From: Moringa oleifera
Taxonomy: Eukaryota > Streptophyta > Magnoliopsida > Brassicales > Moringaceae
Length of the DNA: 64,000 nucleotides
Reading direction: 5' to 3'
Assembly: GCA_021397835.1 (NCBI GenBank)
Contig: JAJFZO010000230.1
Span: forward strand, 5,574,001-5,638,000
Numbering within the stretch: the first letter of the stretch is position 1; every line of letters begins with the position of its first letter. Of this stretch, positions 36,185-49,529 are shown piece after piece. The translations under genes were made by a program, and so were the position numbers. The notes below the pieces were generated by a model that was not told the DNA's origin, searched no databases, and worked only from the letters and a program-made list of their open reading frames with translations.

Positions 36185-39100
36185 ATTTTTCTTTTTTATT
36201 TGATTTTTGTGATTATTTTTTTGGAAAGCAAAAAACCCAATTTTGAAAAGTAAAAAATATATATTTTAAAAATTAATGAAAATGGAAGATTTTGATTTTA
36301 CCGTTTAAGTAAAAATTATACTTCTAAGTGGGCACTAGAGACTGAAAGAGAAGTTGGGGCCAAGGAGGTTGGGTGGGCTCATTAGTTCTTATCTTCAAGT
36401 ATCCATCACTGACCTGAAAAAGAAATTAAATTAGTTACCGGATGGAGGAAAGTTTGCAAAAGCTAGCAATCAATACTCACATGCCCACTAGACATCTCTC
36501 ATGCAGCAGAACATGCAACCCTCAAAAAGCATATATTCTTATATTCCTCCCTGCCCAAGAAACCCTAACCCGCATATAGTCCTTTTGAAACTCAACAACT
36601 CATATCCCAAATAAAATCCAGGAGAGATGGAAAGGGAAAGTGAAAGTGAAAGCAAATTAAAGGCTGGTCCTTCAAGTACTACAATTGAATGTTAAACAGT
36701 AACTCGAAAAAGTTTGTATGTTATGTCGTAACATAGAGAGTAATTGTGTTAGCTCAGGTTGATGAATGTCAGGTCTGAAAAGTCCAAAAGTAATAGATTT
36801 GCAAAATCAGAAAAAAAAAAAATCCAATGCTTAAGTGAGTATTTATATATTGTTCTAAAAGAATCATAAAAGGAAAAGAGAGAGATAGCTGTTTCATCTA
36901 TAAGAATAGGTGAAACAATGGATAAAAACCGTGTCACTGAATCAGATATATGTAGTGATGTTGAATTAGTAAAAGAGTGTGAAACGGTACAAGTAAGAGT
37001 AAGAATTAATTAGAGGTGCTGTAAGATATTGGTTGATAAGATTTTTTATGGAATGTTGCTGGTTTTTTTTTCTTCTTTTGTTTGTTCTTGAGTGTCTTTA
37101 AGTTTGATTCATGGGCATACACTGGTGCCAGTCTGAGCTAATAACAGGTTGGTTTTGACCAAAAGGGCTGTTCCAGCTGGTCAAGTGGTAGGTGGTGGGG
37201 TTGTTGATCAGGCCTGATGGGTTATCCAGGCAGGGACCCTAATATTTTCTAGAGAACTTTCCAGGGAAAAAGAGACCGTCTGGTCATTTTCATTTTCCCT
37301 GTCTCTCTAGGCCAATGAATCTGCCAATCTACCAAGAAAAAAAGGATATGCTTTCTGACCATAGCTAATGAACTTGAGCTTTCCAAATTCCAGATATGGG
37401 GACCCTAGTCTTTTATTTGGTTTTTGATGAGGAAGTAAGCAGTTTTGCTCTTTGGATATCATTTTCTTTGCATTTTGTGAAGAAAAGGAAAAAAGATCAA
37501 TGATAACCTGTACGGGCTAAATCCCATGAACTCACTTATACAATTCTCTCAAAATCAAGTCTTCCTTTTAACAAAAACATAAAATCTAGCTAGGAATTAA
37601 AATATACATTTTCGGTATGCAAATCATGCATGGATTGCATGCATAATCAACATTTCACTCATTGTCTTCTCAGAAAATATTCGAAGACAAAAAAGTTGAT
37701 TGAAAACTTACATTTTGCATTTCAAGATTTCCAATGATTTTACCGACTACGGAATTATCAAACTGGACTGAAGATCTATTTGATATTAATTCATAGTTTA
37801 ACTTCACATGTTCATATTTAGTTTTAGATTGATATAACTTTTGATCAGTCTTTCCAATCTAATTTATTGATGATTTTAAGTTCAAGTACTTCTAAATTTA
37901 GATGTACTATAACTTTCCAAATCTTAATAAATATATTTTGAAAGTATATATCAAACTTTGTGTAACTTGAAATACATATGAACACGCTAGTGCTCTAAGA
38001 CAAAGGAAATCAGATATTGTTGATACTCTATAGAACATCTAGAAGAAGTCAAGAATTAAACAACAAAACCTATTAATTGGCTACCGGTCTGTCACCAACA
38101 CAAAAGCATGAAAAGGACCATATGAGGATTAGATCATAAGCTTTGAATATCGTTCTTCTTGTTAGCTTGTGGAAGGGGAATCATATTGTTCCGGTTAATT
38201 AGGGTTGCTGCGGGACGAGTACACACATATGGGTTGATTCATTGGCACACAGCTCATGTGATTGTAAGAAAAATGAGTGGCACCATATGCTTGGACAGGT
38301 TTGAAATCATATTGAAGTCATGAGTCTGCTCACTTTATGTGGGTTTGTTTGGCCTAAAGCAAAAGTTTGCCTGTGGAATCAGATGTTTCTTGTACCTCAA
38401 TGTGTTTATTTGGAGGGTTGTAGGGACCCCATCGAGCTGATTTCGTGTGGAGAGTTGCATCAAAAGTGATGATATCTTTTGCTAGCTGTTTTGTCCACTA
38501 ATTTAGGAGCATTATGTTTTTAAGTTCAATATCGTCAGGTTATCCCAAATCAAATTATGGAAAAGAGAAGTAATCACTTTTATAAATGTGAGATAGTTTC
38601 ATTTTATGAGGTAATATTTGAGATTGAAAAGATGGACATTACCCAACAAATTGGTATCAAAACTCAACTTTCAATAATTTTAATCCAATAATTAAGACAT
38701 AATCATTGTTGCTTTATCCTGACTTGATGATATGATAAAAAAAACAACTAATTAATTACTTTATAAATATGAAAAAAAAAGTTTACCCATGAAAAAAAAT
38801 TGGCTGTTTAGATGGAATGAGAGTTCCTTCAAGGAGTGGAAACAGGGAATGCCATGATGGGTCTACAGGAACGAAGAAGCAATAGACCATTGGAAGCAAC
38901 AGGAGAACGGGCAATATACTAACTTCATATGGTTGTCTTGGATGATCTTGTACAGTAGATGATGATAGACATTGTTGCACTTTGCATCTTCACCTTATCT
39001 TACATGTTTTCCTTTCTCTTTCTCTAGACAGAGAGAGTACATGGTGGCCCTGGTCAAAGACTCAAAGAGAGGGCCATGGGAGGTTCTACAAAGATACAAA

Positions 39101-39649
39101 GGCTGCCATAATAAATCTGCACTGAAATAGCAGAAGCTAGCTGAAGCTCTTGTCACTGTCAGGGAGCTTTGTGCAGTTAAAGGGCCTTGTTCAGTGACCA
39201 TGAGATAACTTGGGCAGTTGGGCTACTACTTAGACCAACCCAATTTGCATCTAGGAACAACAGGCTTGTTTCCCCAACTGATCCTTTAGCCCTGTGAAAA
39301 TTGCTGAAGACCAAAAGCTGCTCTACACAGATTGATAGGCCCCTTTTAAAATGATTGTTTCAAATCATCTAAGCAAATTCCACTAGAAGTTGGTAAACCA
39401 GCAGAATAAGAAAAGGAGAGATCTAATTTTTCTGGCGTTTCATTCTGATTATGCTCCAATATTAGAGATAACAGACAACTGTCAAAATGTAAAGTTGACT
39501 TGAACGTTAAAGATTTATCGATCGTCCAACAAAGCTCATCATCTTTCATTTTTACAGGTTTTCCATCCATCAGTGAAGCATCCTAGAAGCTTTCACCTGC
39601 CCCCTGACTAAATTTTGAAAGTATTTAAGTGCCTTTTTCTGCCGGGAGG

Positions 39650-40945
39650 CTCTTCATGATTGTGCTTTCCACTGATGCAATCGTCCAACAATATAAATCT
39701 ACAGCTTTAATGGATTCAAATGCTATATACCTGCTCTCAAGCTGTGGTGGAGTCATTTCAAGATCAACACCTAATTCTTTAGAGAGAGCTTGTAACCCCC
39801 GCAGGATTGCTGATCATTTCCTTTCGTAGTTTCATTTATATCCTCGTGGTCAGCCTTGTACGTTCAGTGTTCAGAGTGATCAAAGTTCTATACAGGTCTT
39901 GCCAAGAAGGGATCTGGTAAAGTGATATCTGAGAGGCTTAAACTGATGGGAGACACTGAAACAGAGAAATAGTACAAAACATTTGAGAACGAAACAAAGC
40001 AATGCCATATTGGGGATAACTTGGAAGGAGCAATTAATGAATCAATACTTACTCACTACCGCAGGCAAGAATAAAAAAAAAAAAAAATCATTTCTACTGC
40101 ATGCTTTATCATCAAGTGCAGAACCAAATATGCCTTCTTTAAAGCTTAGTGCTGATGGTGCTGCTGGTAGAGGAATTCAGCTGTGACTGGATGTGAACTG
40201 TGCTGGAAATTAAGTTCATGCAAAACCTTCTTCATGCGCCATGAACATGGATCCGAGACATGTCATTTCTTGTTCACAGCCTTGGCTTATGAGTACTGGA
40301 ATCTTTGATAGGCCTTTACCACAATAGCAAGCAATGCTATCCTTTCCTTTGAGACAATACTACCCCAACTTTATCATGTGACTCAGTACAGTGTATTAGT
40401 ATCTTGCAATGGCAGCTAAGTTCTACAGAATATTCCTAGCCTGAAATACTGCCTTGATGTAGAGTATATAAGACCAAGAGTTTGTGCTACTGATTACCAA
40501 CTAATAGAATTTCAACATTGGATAAAAACATATAAGCCTTCTTTCTGTATCTTTTGCTTGCATACATTTCCACTTCTGCCTTGTGAAGCATCAGAAATCA
40601 AGCTCAGGTACAACCTGAAGGACATTCTCATTAGCTATGTGATATAAGATGCTACTACCTAACAGTACTTATTGCCTCAATATTTTCTTCACTTTTAATT
40701 AATTAAATTTTATTGTTGCTGCACATTTAATTATTTTAGACAAGTTTTAAAAAATTATTCGAGTTTAATTGAGGTTGTAAACAATTATAAAGTTCATCTT
40801 TGAACAAGGGTATGATTTTTTTTTATTCAGAAGGATACATAATTTATTATGTTGAGTTAGTAAATTTTCTTCGTATCTAATGGGCTAATTAATCTTAATT
40901 CAGTTGTTGGAGGATTGGTCCTTTTAAAGGAGAGTAGCTAGGTCA
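39650..40945 (+). repeat. Upstream half of the DUF4220 tandem duplication, copy A
   Basis: About 1.3 kb aligns collinearly with 46040-47318. Shared landmarks include GGAGTCATTTCAAGATCAAC, ACCAAATATGCCTT followed by AAAGCTTAGTGCTGATGGTG, GAAGCATCAGAAATCAAGCT and CAGTTGTTGGAG just before the start codon. Stops interrupt all frames, so this copy does not encode a long protein. It may hold the promoter and leader of the DUF4220 gene. Confidence 0.85.
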
Positions 40946-43201
40946 ATGGAAATTGTTCCTACTTTAAAGAACCTGTGGAATGAATGGGAGCTGAGATCAC
41001 TTGTGCTGCTCAGCCTCACCCTCCAAGTAGTGCTGGTGGTTTTGGGCAATCGCAGGAAGTACAATCACAGAGCTTGGATCAGAATTGTTACATGGTCTGC
41101 CTATTTAGGGGCAGACTCCATTGCAACTCTAGCCCTTGGTGTGCTGTCATATGACGTTGGAGAGATGGTGAAGAATAAGGGTCCTGGGAACCCAAAAGTG
41201 GAGATAACTTCATTTTGGGCACCATTCCTTCTGTTGCACTTGGGTGGCCCTGATACCATCACTGCCTATGCATCGGAAGACAACGAGCTGTGGTTGAGGC
41301 ACTTGCTTGGGCTGCTTGTCCAAACAGGAGTGGCGCTCTCCATCTCGTTCAGGGCATGGACTGCAGGTTCTCACCTTTCAATTCTTACCATGTTAATGAC
41401 TTTGGCAGGGTTAATCAAGTATGGTGAACGAACTTGGGTTCTTAGATCATCAAGCAACAATCAACTGAGGAGATCCCTGTCCGCCGGCAGTACTGGCGCT
41501 GACATTTATCTGCAGATAGTAAAAGAAAGATTTTTTTCTAGAAAAAGATTTCGAGGGTTAGAAGAAGCAGCCGAAAAAGAAGGATGCATTTCAGAGGAGG
41601 AAGCATTACTATTAGGCATGGTCCTTTCCAGGCCAATCAGGTGCCTCTTTGTAGAAGGTTTAATCAGCTTTAATGACCAGGATCTAAGCAATGCTATTTT
41701 CAAAGACTTGTCCAGTGAAAGCGCATACAAGGTAATTGAAATTGAACTTGGACTCATGTATGATATCCTTTATACCAAAGCATCGCTTTTCTGTACTCGT
41801 TGTGGCAGTGGCCTGCGCATCATCAGCTTCTCAGTTACTTGTATTTCACTGGTGTTATTCTGTCTGTCAAATCATCATGGGTACGCTAAGGTTGATTTTT
41901 TCATTACGTTGCTGTTGCTGGGTGCTGCAATCATTATGGAGATTTATACTGCAGTACTACAACTTTGTTCAGACCAAGCTATTGCTTGGTTGATTACAGA
42001 GAACAAGCATTCCACCTCAACAGCCATGGCTTCTTCATTACTGTCAAAAACTCCAAGATATAGGTGGTCAAATGTAATGCCTCAATACAATCTTCTGAGC
42101 TATTTCCTCAGAGAGAAACCTTTGCGTTACAGAAGAGTCATGAGCCTGATGGGTATTGAAAATATGCTAGAAAAACAGAAATATATAGGTTACGAACAGA
42201 TCCCTGATGATCTGAAGACATGGATCTTTGATTTTTTCAGGAAGATACGCATGGAGGAAACAGTCAAGGGATCTTGTAATCTGTCCATGACCAGAGGGTC
42301 ATTTTCATTGAATCGTTTCTCTGATGATTATGCTGCCGCAAGATGGAGTACTACTGATGTACAGTTCGAACACAGTATCATCATTTGGCATATCGCAACA
42401 GAAATCTGCTACTATCTAGATTGTGATATCGTTGCCTTTGTCACGTCTATCAGCAATCGCTACCAGTTCCCTCAAGATATTTTTCAAGGATGGAAACTAA
42501 GCAAGCTCATTTCTAGATATATGATGTTTCTCCTTGCGATGAAGCCGCAAATGTTTACTTCAGTCCGTGCCATTAACTTGCAGGACACTTGTGCTGAAGC
42601 CCACCAGTTTTTTTCCACGAATTCCGAGACCCTAAAGGTCACCACTGCCAAACAACAAAAGAGAACAGAAGCCTGCATGAAATTGTTTGATTATAAATAC
42701 TCAGAGTTGTACCATCCACCGGAGACATCTCTGTTAAAGCATGCGTGTCTCCTTGCAAGGCAACTAAGCGGACCAGCAATCGAGGCTTTTGAAAACTGTG
42801 CTGGAGGTGGACCGTCAAGGATGTCCGCCTATGAAGAGGTAACAAACATTTTTTTTAATTTCAACTATGTTAAGCTGTTAAATTTTGTATGAAAAAATTT
42901 AGAACGAATCCAGATTGATAGACCTAAGATCTTATTCCTTTTCTTATAATCCATGATTATCATGATTACTGTCATAATTCAATGGGTTCTTAATTTGCAG
43001 CTTGTTAACTGTCTGAGACTGAAATGGAATACTAAAAGTAGCGCCTGGCTGGAACTATTGGCCTATGCTGCAATCAAATGCCAACAGAGTCAACACATGC
43101 AACAGCTGAAACAAGGAGGAGAGCTACTCACACACATCTGGGTTCTCCTGGCACATTTTGACTTGATCAATGACACGAGGCCACCACAACCACCAATCTA
43201 A
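40946..43201 (+). CDS. DUF4220/DUF594 membrane protein, copy A (intact)
   Basis: Two exons, 40946-42838 and 43001-43201, give 697 residues. The intron is GT-AG (GAAGAG|GTAACA to TTTGCAG|CTTGTTAAC). The N-terminal half has several hydrophobic segments, starting with LVLLSLTLQVVLVVLGNRRK and including FWAPFLLLHLGGPDTITAYA, which is the hallmark of DUF4220 (PF13968). The C-terminal exon holds the DUF594 motif (WLELLAYAAIKCQQSQHMQQ followed by GGELLTHIWVLLAHFDL). The molecular function of this plant family is unknown; it is usually found as expanded clusters and is sometimes linked to stress or defence. The ATG at 40946 aligns with the first residues of copy B. Reading past the donor gives a false short tail (NIFFNFNYVKLL). 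Confidence 0.92.
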
Positions 43202-45930
43202 ATATCCTCTGATGAGGCTGCTAATATATTCTACCTTAATTGGAGCAATTGTTAGTGAGAATCTTCCAACACTTTCCACTTAATTATGTTGAATTGATGT
43301 TAGAGCACATAAAAATGAAGATTCACAGCCCTTACGTTAAAAAAAAGAAAAGGAAGAAGGAAAACTAACTCTGATGTTATCGCTGCAGATACAATTGGAT
43401 GCTGAAAAATGAGCAAGCTCCCTAATATATGGTGTGGAAAATTTAAAAAATTTAAGATTCTTTCGTCTTTTCTCTTTTTCTTTGATTTTATATTTAAGAT
43501 ATTTGATTTGTTTTTGTTGTTAATTATATTAGGCTAAACTTTTAATTGGTTAATAGTGATTTTAAAACCTTAGACATGATTTTATGTGTCTGATGACTAT
43601 TCTTATATAATTTTCATGGTTGGAATTGTGTGTTCTTCTATAATTTGTATTTATGGTCGTTATTACATTTCATTTGGATAGCCAACTAAAGAAAATTTAA
43701 TAATGATTTAAAAGAAGATTTCAAACTAGAAAAAAAGAGTTTTAGAATAAGAAAAGGATAAAAAGACTAAGAATGTCAAGATTGAAGATTAAATTAAAGA
43801 TTCTCTCGTTTTTTTTTTCCTTTCTCTTTAACTTTATGTTTAATATATATCTGATTTGCTTTTGTTTTTAATTATGTTAAGTTAAACTTTTAGCCGGTAT
43901 TAAGGATGATTTAAAAACCTTAGACATGATTCTATGTATTTGATGGCTATTCTTACATAATTTTCATGGTTAGAATTATCTGTTCTTTCGTAATTCATAT
44001 TTTGATTCGTTATTTTAATTATTTAGGTAGTCAACTAAATATGATTTAATAATGATTTAAAGCTAAATTAGGCTTTTTAATCTAAAATTATCTTGAAGTT
44101 TAATTAATTATTTGTGATAAATTAAAATCAATGATTGTGCTTAAGTTTTTGTTGAAGTAACAGTCTTATTCTTTATTTAATAGCGTTGAAGTAATTGAAA
44201 AAAGATTGGGATAATAAAACTTGTTATCTACCAACAATTGATAATTCTAAAAGAGAATTTAGGAAGAATATTGTTGTTAGCAATGAAGAATGAAATCTTA
44301 AATGTTAGTTTTCTATTGAGTTACTTTATACCAATTTTCCATTAGCTTTTTCTCTTTAATTTGCAAATAGTTAATCCTTCATTTACTTTTATATTTATTA
44401 AATCTTAATTTAACTTGATTTCTTCTTTTCATAGTAAGCAATTATAATTAGTCCTCATGAGATCCACTGCTGTTATCATCATACCAATTTTAAATTGATT
44501 GTAATAAAATTTAAATTTGATATAATTAATGACATATATCATAGCTTCACTTGGTAACATTATTTTTTCAATCATAATATCTATTAGCAGTACATCACTT
44601 ACAATCACTATTTCAGTTGTTAATATATTAATTCTAACCATAATTGTATTTGATAATATAATAATTCCAACCATAACATTTGTCGCTAATATTAAAATAC
44701 AAATTGCAAAATTTCTTGCAAATATTGTATTTTTAATTATGATATCCTTTGTTGATGCAATATTTTAACAACATAATTGCTTGTTCTTACATTATTTATA
44801 TTCATAAATCCCTCAGTAATGATTATTTTCAACCATCAAAGTGCTTGAAAATTAACTATTTTCAACTATTGTTAAATACAATGATATCTCATTTTCAAAC
44901 CCCTTGTCGCTTGAAAAAAAGAAGAAGTTTTTGATCAATTTTACTAATATTTCAATGACTTTATTTATTTATTATGAACAACTTATAGCACTTACAAGTA
45001 AATTATTTGCAAGAGCTCATAAAAAAGATTATTTTTATTTATGCACATTTTTAATGCGATCATGTGGTCAAAAGATGTTGAACTATTTTTTCGAAAATTG
45101 TGTCATACATTTGTATTTTTTGTTTGAAAAAATTATATGTCTTGTTTTAATTGACTTACTTTAAACTTGAAGAATTACAAAACGAGTCATACTATTATAT
45201 TTATCATTAAGATTCATGTACACGAGTACATAAATCACTTTATTAAGTTTATGATTAATATTTAACAAGTATCAGATTGAGTGCAAATTAAATTAAATTT
45301 ATTCGATGAAATATGTAAAACTTAAGTGAGAAAAATAATAATATTAATCACATTTTAAATGCATAAGCACAATCCATTACATCTTCTAAATTCATCTCCA
45401 ATTTATTAGCAAAACACTATTTTGGTGCTCAAAAATAGTGAATTTCATCTCTAAGGGAAATGGTAATTTTTAAAACTTTTAATTTATTTAATTTTTGATA
45501 AACAATTAAACATATAATATATATTATGACAAAAACATTATATTATTAAAAATATCTTATTTATAAAAAAATAAAAATAGAATTAATATTTAACGTAAAT
45601 TTAATTTACTTATACATTAATTATTAATAATAATTATTTAATATTATTAAAATAATATTTACAACACTACTTTGGTGTAAATAAATTAAAAATAAAAAAT
45701 TTTGATGTTAAAATATTTTAAAAATCTTTTAATATTAAAATAATATTAAATTTGATGCATACAATTAAAAATAATTTTAAAGAAAAACTCACAGCAACAC
45801 CATGTGTCATATATGCCACATGGTGAAGATAACTCTTGGTGTTATGTCCCTGCAACGTCCCCAGCAAGCTCCTCAGTCAAAGAAGGAAAATGGGGAGAGA
45901 GAACAGAGAGAGAAGATTCAATAATTCATC
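43202..45930. other. AT-rich spacer between the two DUF4220 copies
   Basis: No gene. Contains a two-copy tandem repeat at 43455-44075 and a simple AT-rich, hydrophobic-coding stretch near 44529-44768 that is compositional chance. From about 45815 the sequence resembles a block at 50960-51240 beyond copy B. Confidence 0.5.
43455..44075. repeat. Two-copy tandem repeat, about 345 bp unit
   Basis: AGATTCTTTCGTCTTTTCTC at 43455 and AGATTCTCTCG at 43798 begin similar units. Shared parts include ACCTTAGACATGATT followed by a variable base and TATGT, then ATAATTTTCATGGTT. The copies carry many differences, so the event is older than the gene duplication or fast-evolving. Confidence 0.8.
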
Positions 45931-45977
45931 ATGTTTCATGAACATTTTGTTTGCATAAGCACAAGCTGTATTCACTT

Positions 45978-46289
45978 CTACTTTGCATCATCGCCTTCTG
46001 TTGAAAGTCTAACTCGCAAACCAACGCAACTTGTTAACTTTCCTCCCCTCTTCTTTCCAGTAAATGAGACAGGCTTGGTGGATTCAAATGCAATCATCCA
46101 CCAATTCAAATCTACAGATTTCATGGATTCAAATGCTAGACCTGCTCTCAAGCTTGGTGGAGTCATTTCAAGATCAACATCTAATTCTTTAGAGAGAGCT
46201 TGGTAACCCCGCAGAATTGCTATTGTTTCCTTTTCGTAGTTTGACCTCCTCAAGGTCAGCCCTGTAGGTTCAGTAATCAAAGAGATCAA
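45978..46289 (-). other. Unexplained minus-strand open frame upstream of DUF4220 copy B
   Basis: A 103-codon frame on minus with coding-like composition (ILRGYQALSKELDVDLEMTP and LNWWMIAFESTKPVSF). The homologous DNA at 39629-39850 in copy A is interrupted by stops and indels in this frame. It may be a fragment of a decayed gene carried in the duplicated unit. I do not recognise a family with confidence; some similarity in style to RNase H-like fragments was considered but not supported. Confidence 0.25.
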
Positions 46290-47317
46290 AGTTCTATACA
46301 GGCCTTCCTAAGAAGGGTATCTCGTAAAGTGACATTTGACAAGCTTAAATTGATGGGAGAAAATATTGAAACAAAGAATAGTACACAACATTTGAGAAAA
46401 AGCAATATGTCTTGTGGGAATAACTTGGACCGAGCAATGAATCAATACTTTCTCACTACCGCGGACAAGAACAAAAAAATGTCACTTCTATTGCAGGTTT
46501 TATCATCAAGAGCAAGAACCAAATATGCCTTTTGTAAAGCTTAGTGCTGATGGTGCTTGTGGAGGAATTCTGCAGTGCCTAGAGGTGAATTCTGCTGGAA
46601 ACTTCATTCAAAGCTTCTTCATGCACCATGAACATGGATTCGAGACAAAGTTATTTCTTGTTCACAGCCCTGGCTTGTTACTTACCACAGACATATGATT
46701 ATGAGTACTGGAATCCTAGGGAGGCCTTTACTACAATAGGAAGCAAAGCTATCCTTTCCTTCCTTAAAGGCAATATCACCCCAACTTTATCATGTCACAG
46801 GGCCAAGTTTTTCAGAATATTCCTACCCGGAAATACTGTCTTGATGTTGGAGTATATAGGAACAAGAGTTTCCGCAATTGATTATGTACCAACAACTAGA
46901 ATTTCAACACTTTTTATTGAAGAATATGTAATCCTTCTTTCTATATCTCTTGCTTGCATACACATCTGCCTTGTGAAGCATCAGAAATCAAGCTCGGGTA
47001 CAACCCGAAGGACATTCTCGTTAGCTATAACATAAGATGCTACCACCTACAGGTACTGATTGCATTTCCTCATTTTTTGTTAATTTTTATCTTTGCTGCA
47101 CATCTTTCATTAGTTTAGATAAGTTTTAATAAAATATTTTGGTATTCATTGAGGTGGTAAACAAGTATATTCATTGTTGAACAAGGATATGATTTTTCTT
47201 TAAAAAAAATTTCAAAAGGATACATAATTTATTATATGTAGTTAGTTTGCTTCTGTATCTAATGGTGTAATATTAATTCAGTTGTTGGAGCGTTGGACCT
47301 TCTAAGGGAGAGAAGGG
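46040..47317 (+). repeat. Upstream half of the DUF4220 tandem duplication, copy B
   Basis: Collinear with 39650-40945, with similarity carried right up to the start codon region (CAGTTGTTGGAG at 47279). Small indels separate the copies. Conservation of this non-coding part suggests either a fairly recent duplication or retained regulatory function. Confidence 0.85.
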
Positions 47318-49529
47318 AATGGAGAACCCCTTATATTTTAAAGAACCTGTGGAAGGAATGGGAGTTACCGTCACTTGTGCTGCTCAGCCTCACCATCCAG
47401 GTAGTGCTGGCAGCATTGGGCAACCGCAGGAAGTACAATCACAAAGTTTGGATAAGGGCTGTTATATGGCTTGCCTATTTAGTGGCAGACTCCACTGCAA
47501 CTCTAGCCCTTGCTGTGCTGTCATATGAAATTGCCGAGATGCTTGAAGAGATGTTTGCTCTGGAATCCCGTTTATTATTGACCAGGGAAATGCAGATATC
47601 TTCATTTTGGGCACCATTTCTTCTGTTGCACTTGGGTGGCCCTGATACCATCACTGCCTATGCCTTGGAAGACAATGAGCTGTGGCTGAGGCATTTGCTT
47701 GGGCTGTTTGTCTGAACAGGAGTGGCGCTCTCCATATCGTTCAGGGCATGGACTGCAGGCTCTCATTATCTTTCAATTCCTAGCATGTTAATGACTTTGG
47801 CAGGGTTAATCAGGTATGGTGAAAGAATTTGGGTTCTTAGATCATCAAGCAACGACCAATTGAGAAGATCCCTGCCCACTCGAAGGACTGGTGCTGACGT
47901 GTATCTGCAGATGGTAGAAGAAAAACAATTTGTTAGAAAAAGATCTGGACGAGTAGAAGAAGCTGCCGAAAAGGAAGAATGCATTTCAGAGGAGGACGCA
48001 TTAGTATTAGGCATGGCCCTTTCCAAGCTAATCAGGTGCCTCTTTGTAGAAGGTTTGCTCAGCTCTGAAGATCAGGATTTAAGCAATGCTATTTTAAAAG
48101 ACTTCTCCAGTGACAGCGCATACAAGGTAATTGAAATTGAACTCGGACTGATGTATGATACCATTTACACCAAAGCATCCCTTTTCTATACTCGTTTTGG
48201 CATTGGCCTGCGCATCATCAGCTTCTCAGTTACTTGTGTTTCATTGGTGCTGTTCTCTGTGGGGTATCATCGTCTGTACACTTACGGTGATTTTATCTTT
48301 GGTTCGTTTGGCAATCTGCACACTAAGGTTTATTTTTTCATCACATTGCTGTTGCTGGGTGTTGCAATAATTGTGGAGATTTATACTGCACTGTTACAAC
48401 TTTGTTCAGACCAAACTATTGCTTGGTTGATTACCAAGAACAAGTATTCCACCTCAAGAGCCATGGCTTCCTTTTTACTATCAAAAACTCCAAGACATAG
48501 GTGGTCAAATGTCATGCCTCAATACAATCTCCTGAGCCATTTCCTAAGGGAGAAACCTTTGCGCTGCGGAAGAGTGATGAGCCTGATTGGCATTGAAGAC
48601 AAGCTGGAAAAACAGATATATATAGTTTACAAACAGATCCCTGACGATCTGAAGAAATGGATCTTTGATTCTTTCCGCAAGGTATGTATGGATGATAACG
48701 TAAAGGAATCTTGTAATCTGTCCATGAGTAGAGGGTCATTCTCATTGAATCTGTTCTCAGACCAATATGATGCTTTAAGATGGAGTACTACTGACATGCA
48801 ATTCGAACAAAGTGTCATCGTTTGGCATATCGCTACAGAAATCTGCTACTACGTAGATTGTGATAACTTTGCCTTTCTCACGTCTGTTAGCGAGCGAGAC
48901 GAGTTACTTGTAGATATTTCTGAAGCATGGAAACTCAGCAAGCTCATTTCCAGATATATGATGTTTCTCCTTGCTCTGAAGCCGGAAATGTTTACTTCAG
49001 TCCGTGCCATTAACTTGCAGGACACCTGTGTTGAAGGCCACCAATTTCTTTCCACGAATTCGGAGACCCAAAAAGCCGCAGCCAACAAGCGACAAAAGAG
49101 AACGCAAGCCTGCATCAAATTGTTTGATTATAAACACTCAGAGTCGTCTCATGCACCAGAGAATTCTCTGCTAAAGCATGCGTGTCACCTTGCAAGGCAA
49201 CTAAGCAAACCAAATATGGATGCTCTGGAAAACGTTGCAAGATCCAATGAAGAGGTAGTAAAGACTTCTTTCCTAACCCATGCTTATCATAATTAATGCC
49301 ATAATTCAATGTGTTCTTAATTTGGCAGCTAGTTAACTGTCTACGACTGAAATGGAATACTGTAACTGGTGTATGGTTGGAACTATTGGCCTATGCTGCA
49401 ATCAAATGCAAACAGAGTCAACACATGCAACAGCTGAAACGAGGTGGAGAGCTACTCACCCACATCTGGCTTCTCCTGGCACATTTTGACTTGATCAATG
49501 ACATGAGGCCACCACAACCACCAATCTAA
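47318..49529 (+). pseudogene. DUF4220/DUF594 gene, copy B, disrupted
   Basis: Homologous to copy A over its whole length: exon 1 to 49254 and exon 2 at 49329-49529, with the same donor and acceptor positions. Two lesions are visible. The aligned ATG at 47318 has one extra base before the conserved AAAGAACCTGTGGAA, so it opens out of frame; the correct frame has no upstream ATG, only a TTG at 47293. An in-frame TGA at 47713-47715 falls where copy A has CAA (GLLVQTGVALS). After the stop the frame is open for over 500 codons, with SISFRAWTAGS and DUF594 intact. Copy B also encodes a few extra residues (EEMFALESRLLL) relative to A. A shortened protein from the ATG at 47722 (about 590 residues with exon 2) is possible but would lack the N-terminal membrane region. 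Confidence 0.85.

Larger units (their letters stand above)
34986..40945. other. LAX 3' UTR, long gene-free region, then upstream block of the DUF4220 gene
   Basis: The LAX 3' UTR probably runs to about 35300 and includes a 20-base GA/CT palindrome. Between 35300 and 39600 I see no gene: the DNA is mixed to AT-rich, with a GA microsatellite near 36169-36184. Minus open frames at 38783-39570 are short and unrecognised. From about 39650 to 40945 the sequence closely matches 46040-47318 upstream of the second DUF4220 copy. Confidence 0.45.

Noticed and set aside
44529..44768. A 79-codon isoleucine-rich frame resembling a membrane protein
   Set aside because: Isoleucine comes from ATA/ATT-rich DNA. 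There is no conserved motif and the surroundings are simple AT sequence.
47293..47715. A 140-codon frame as a separate short DUF4220 gene
   Set aside because: It begins at TTG, not ATG, and is simply the N-terminal part of the disrupted copy B.
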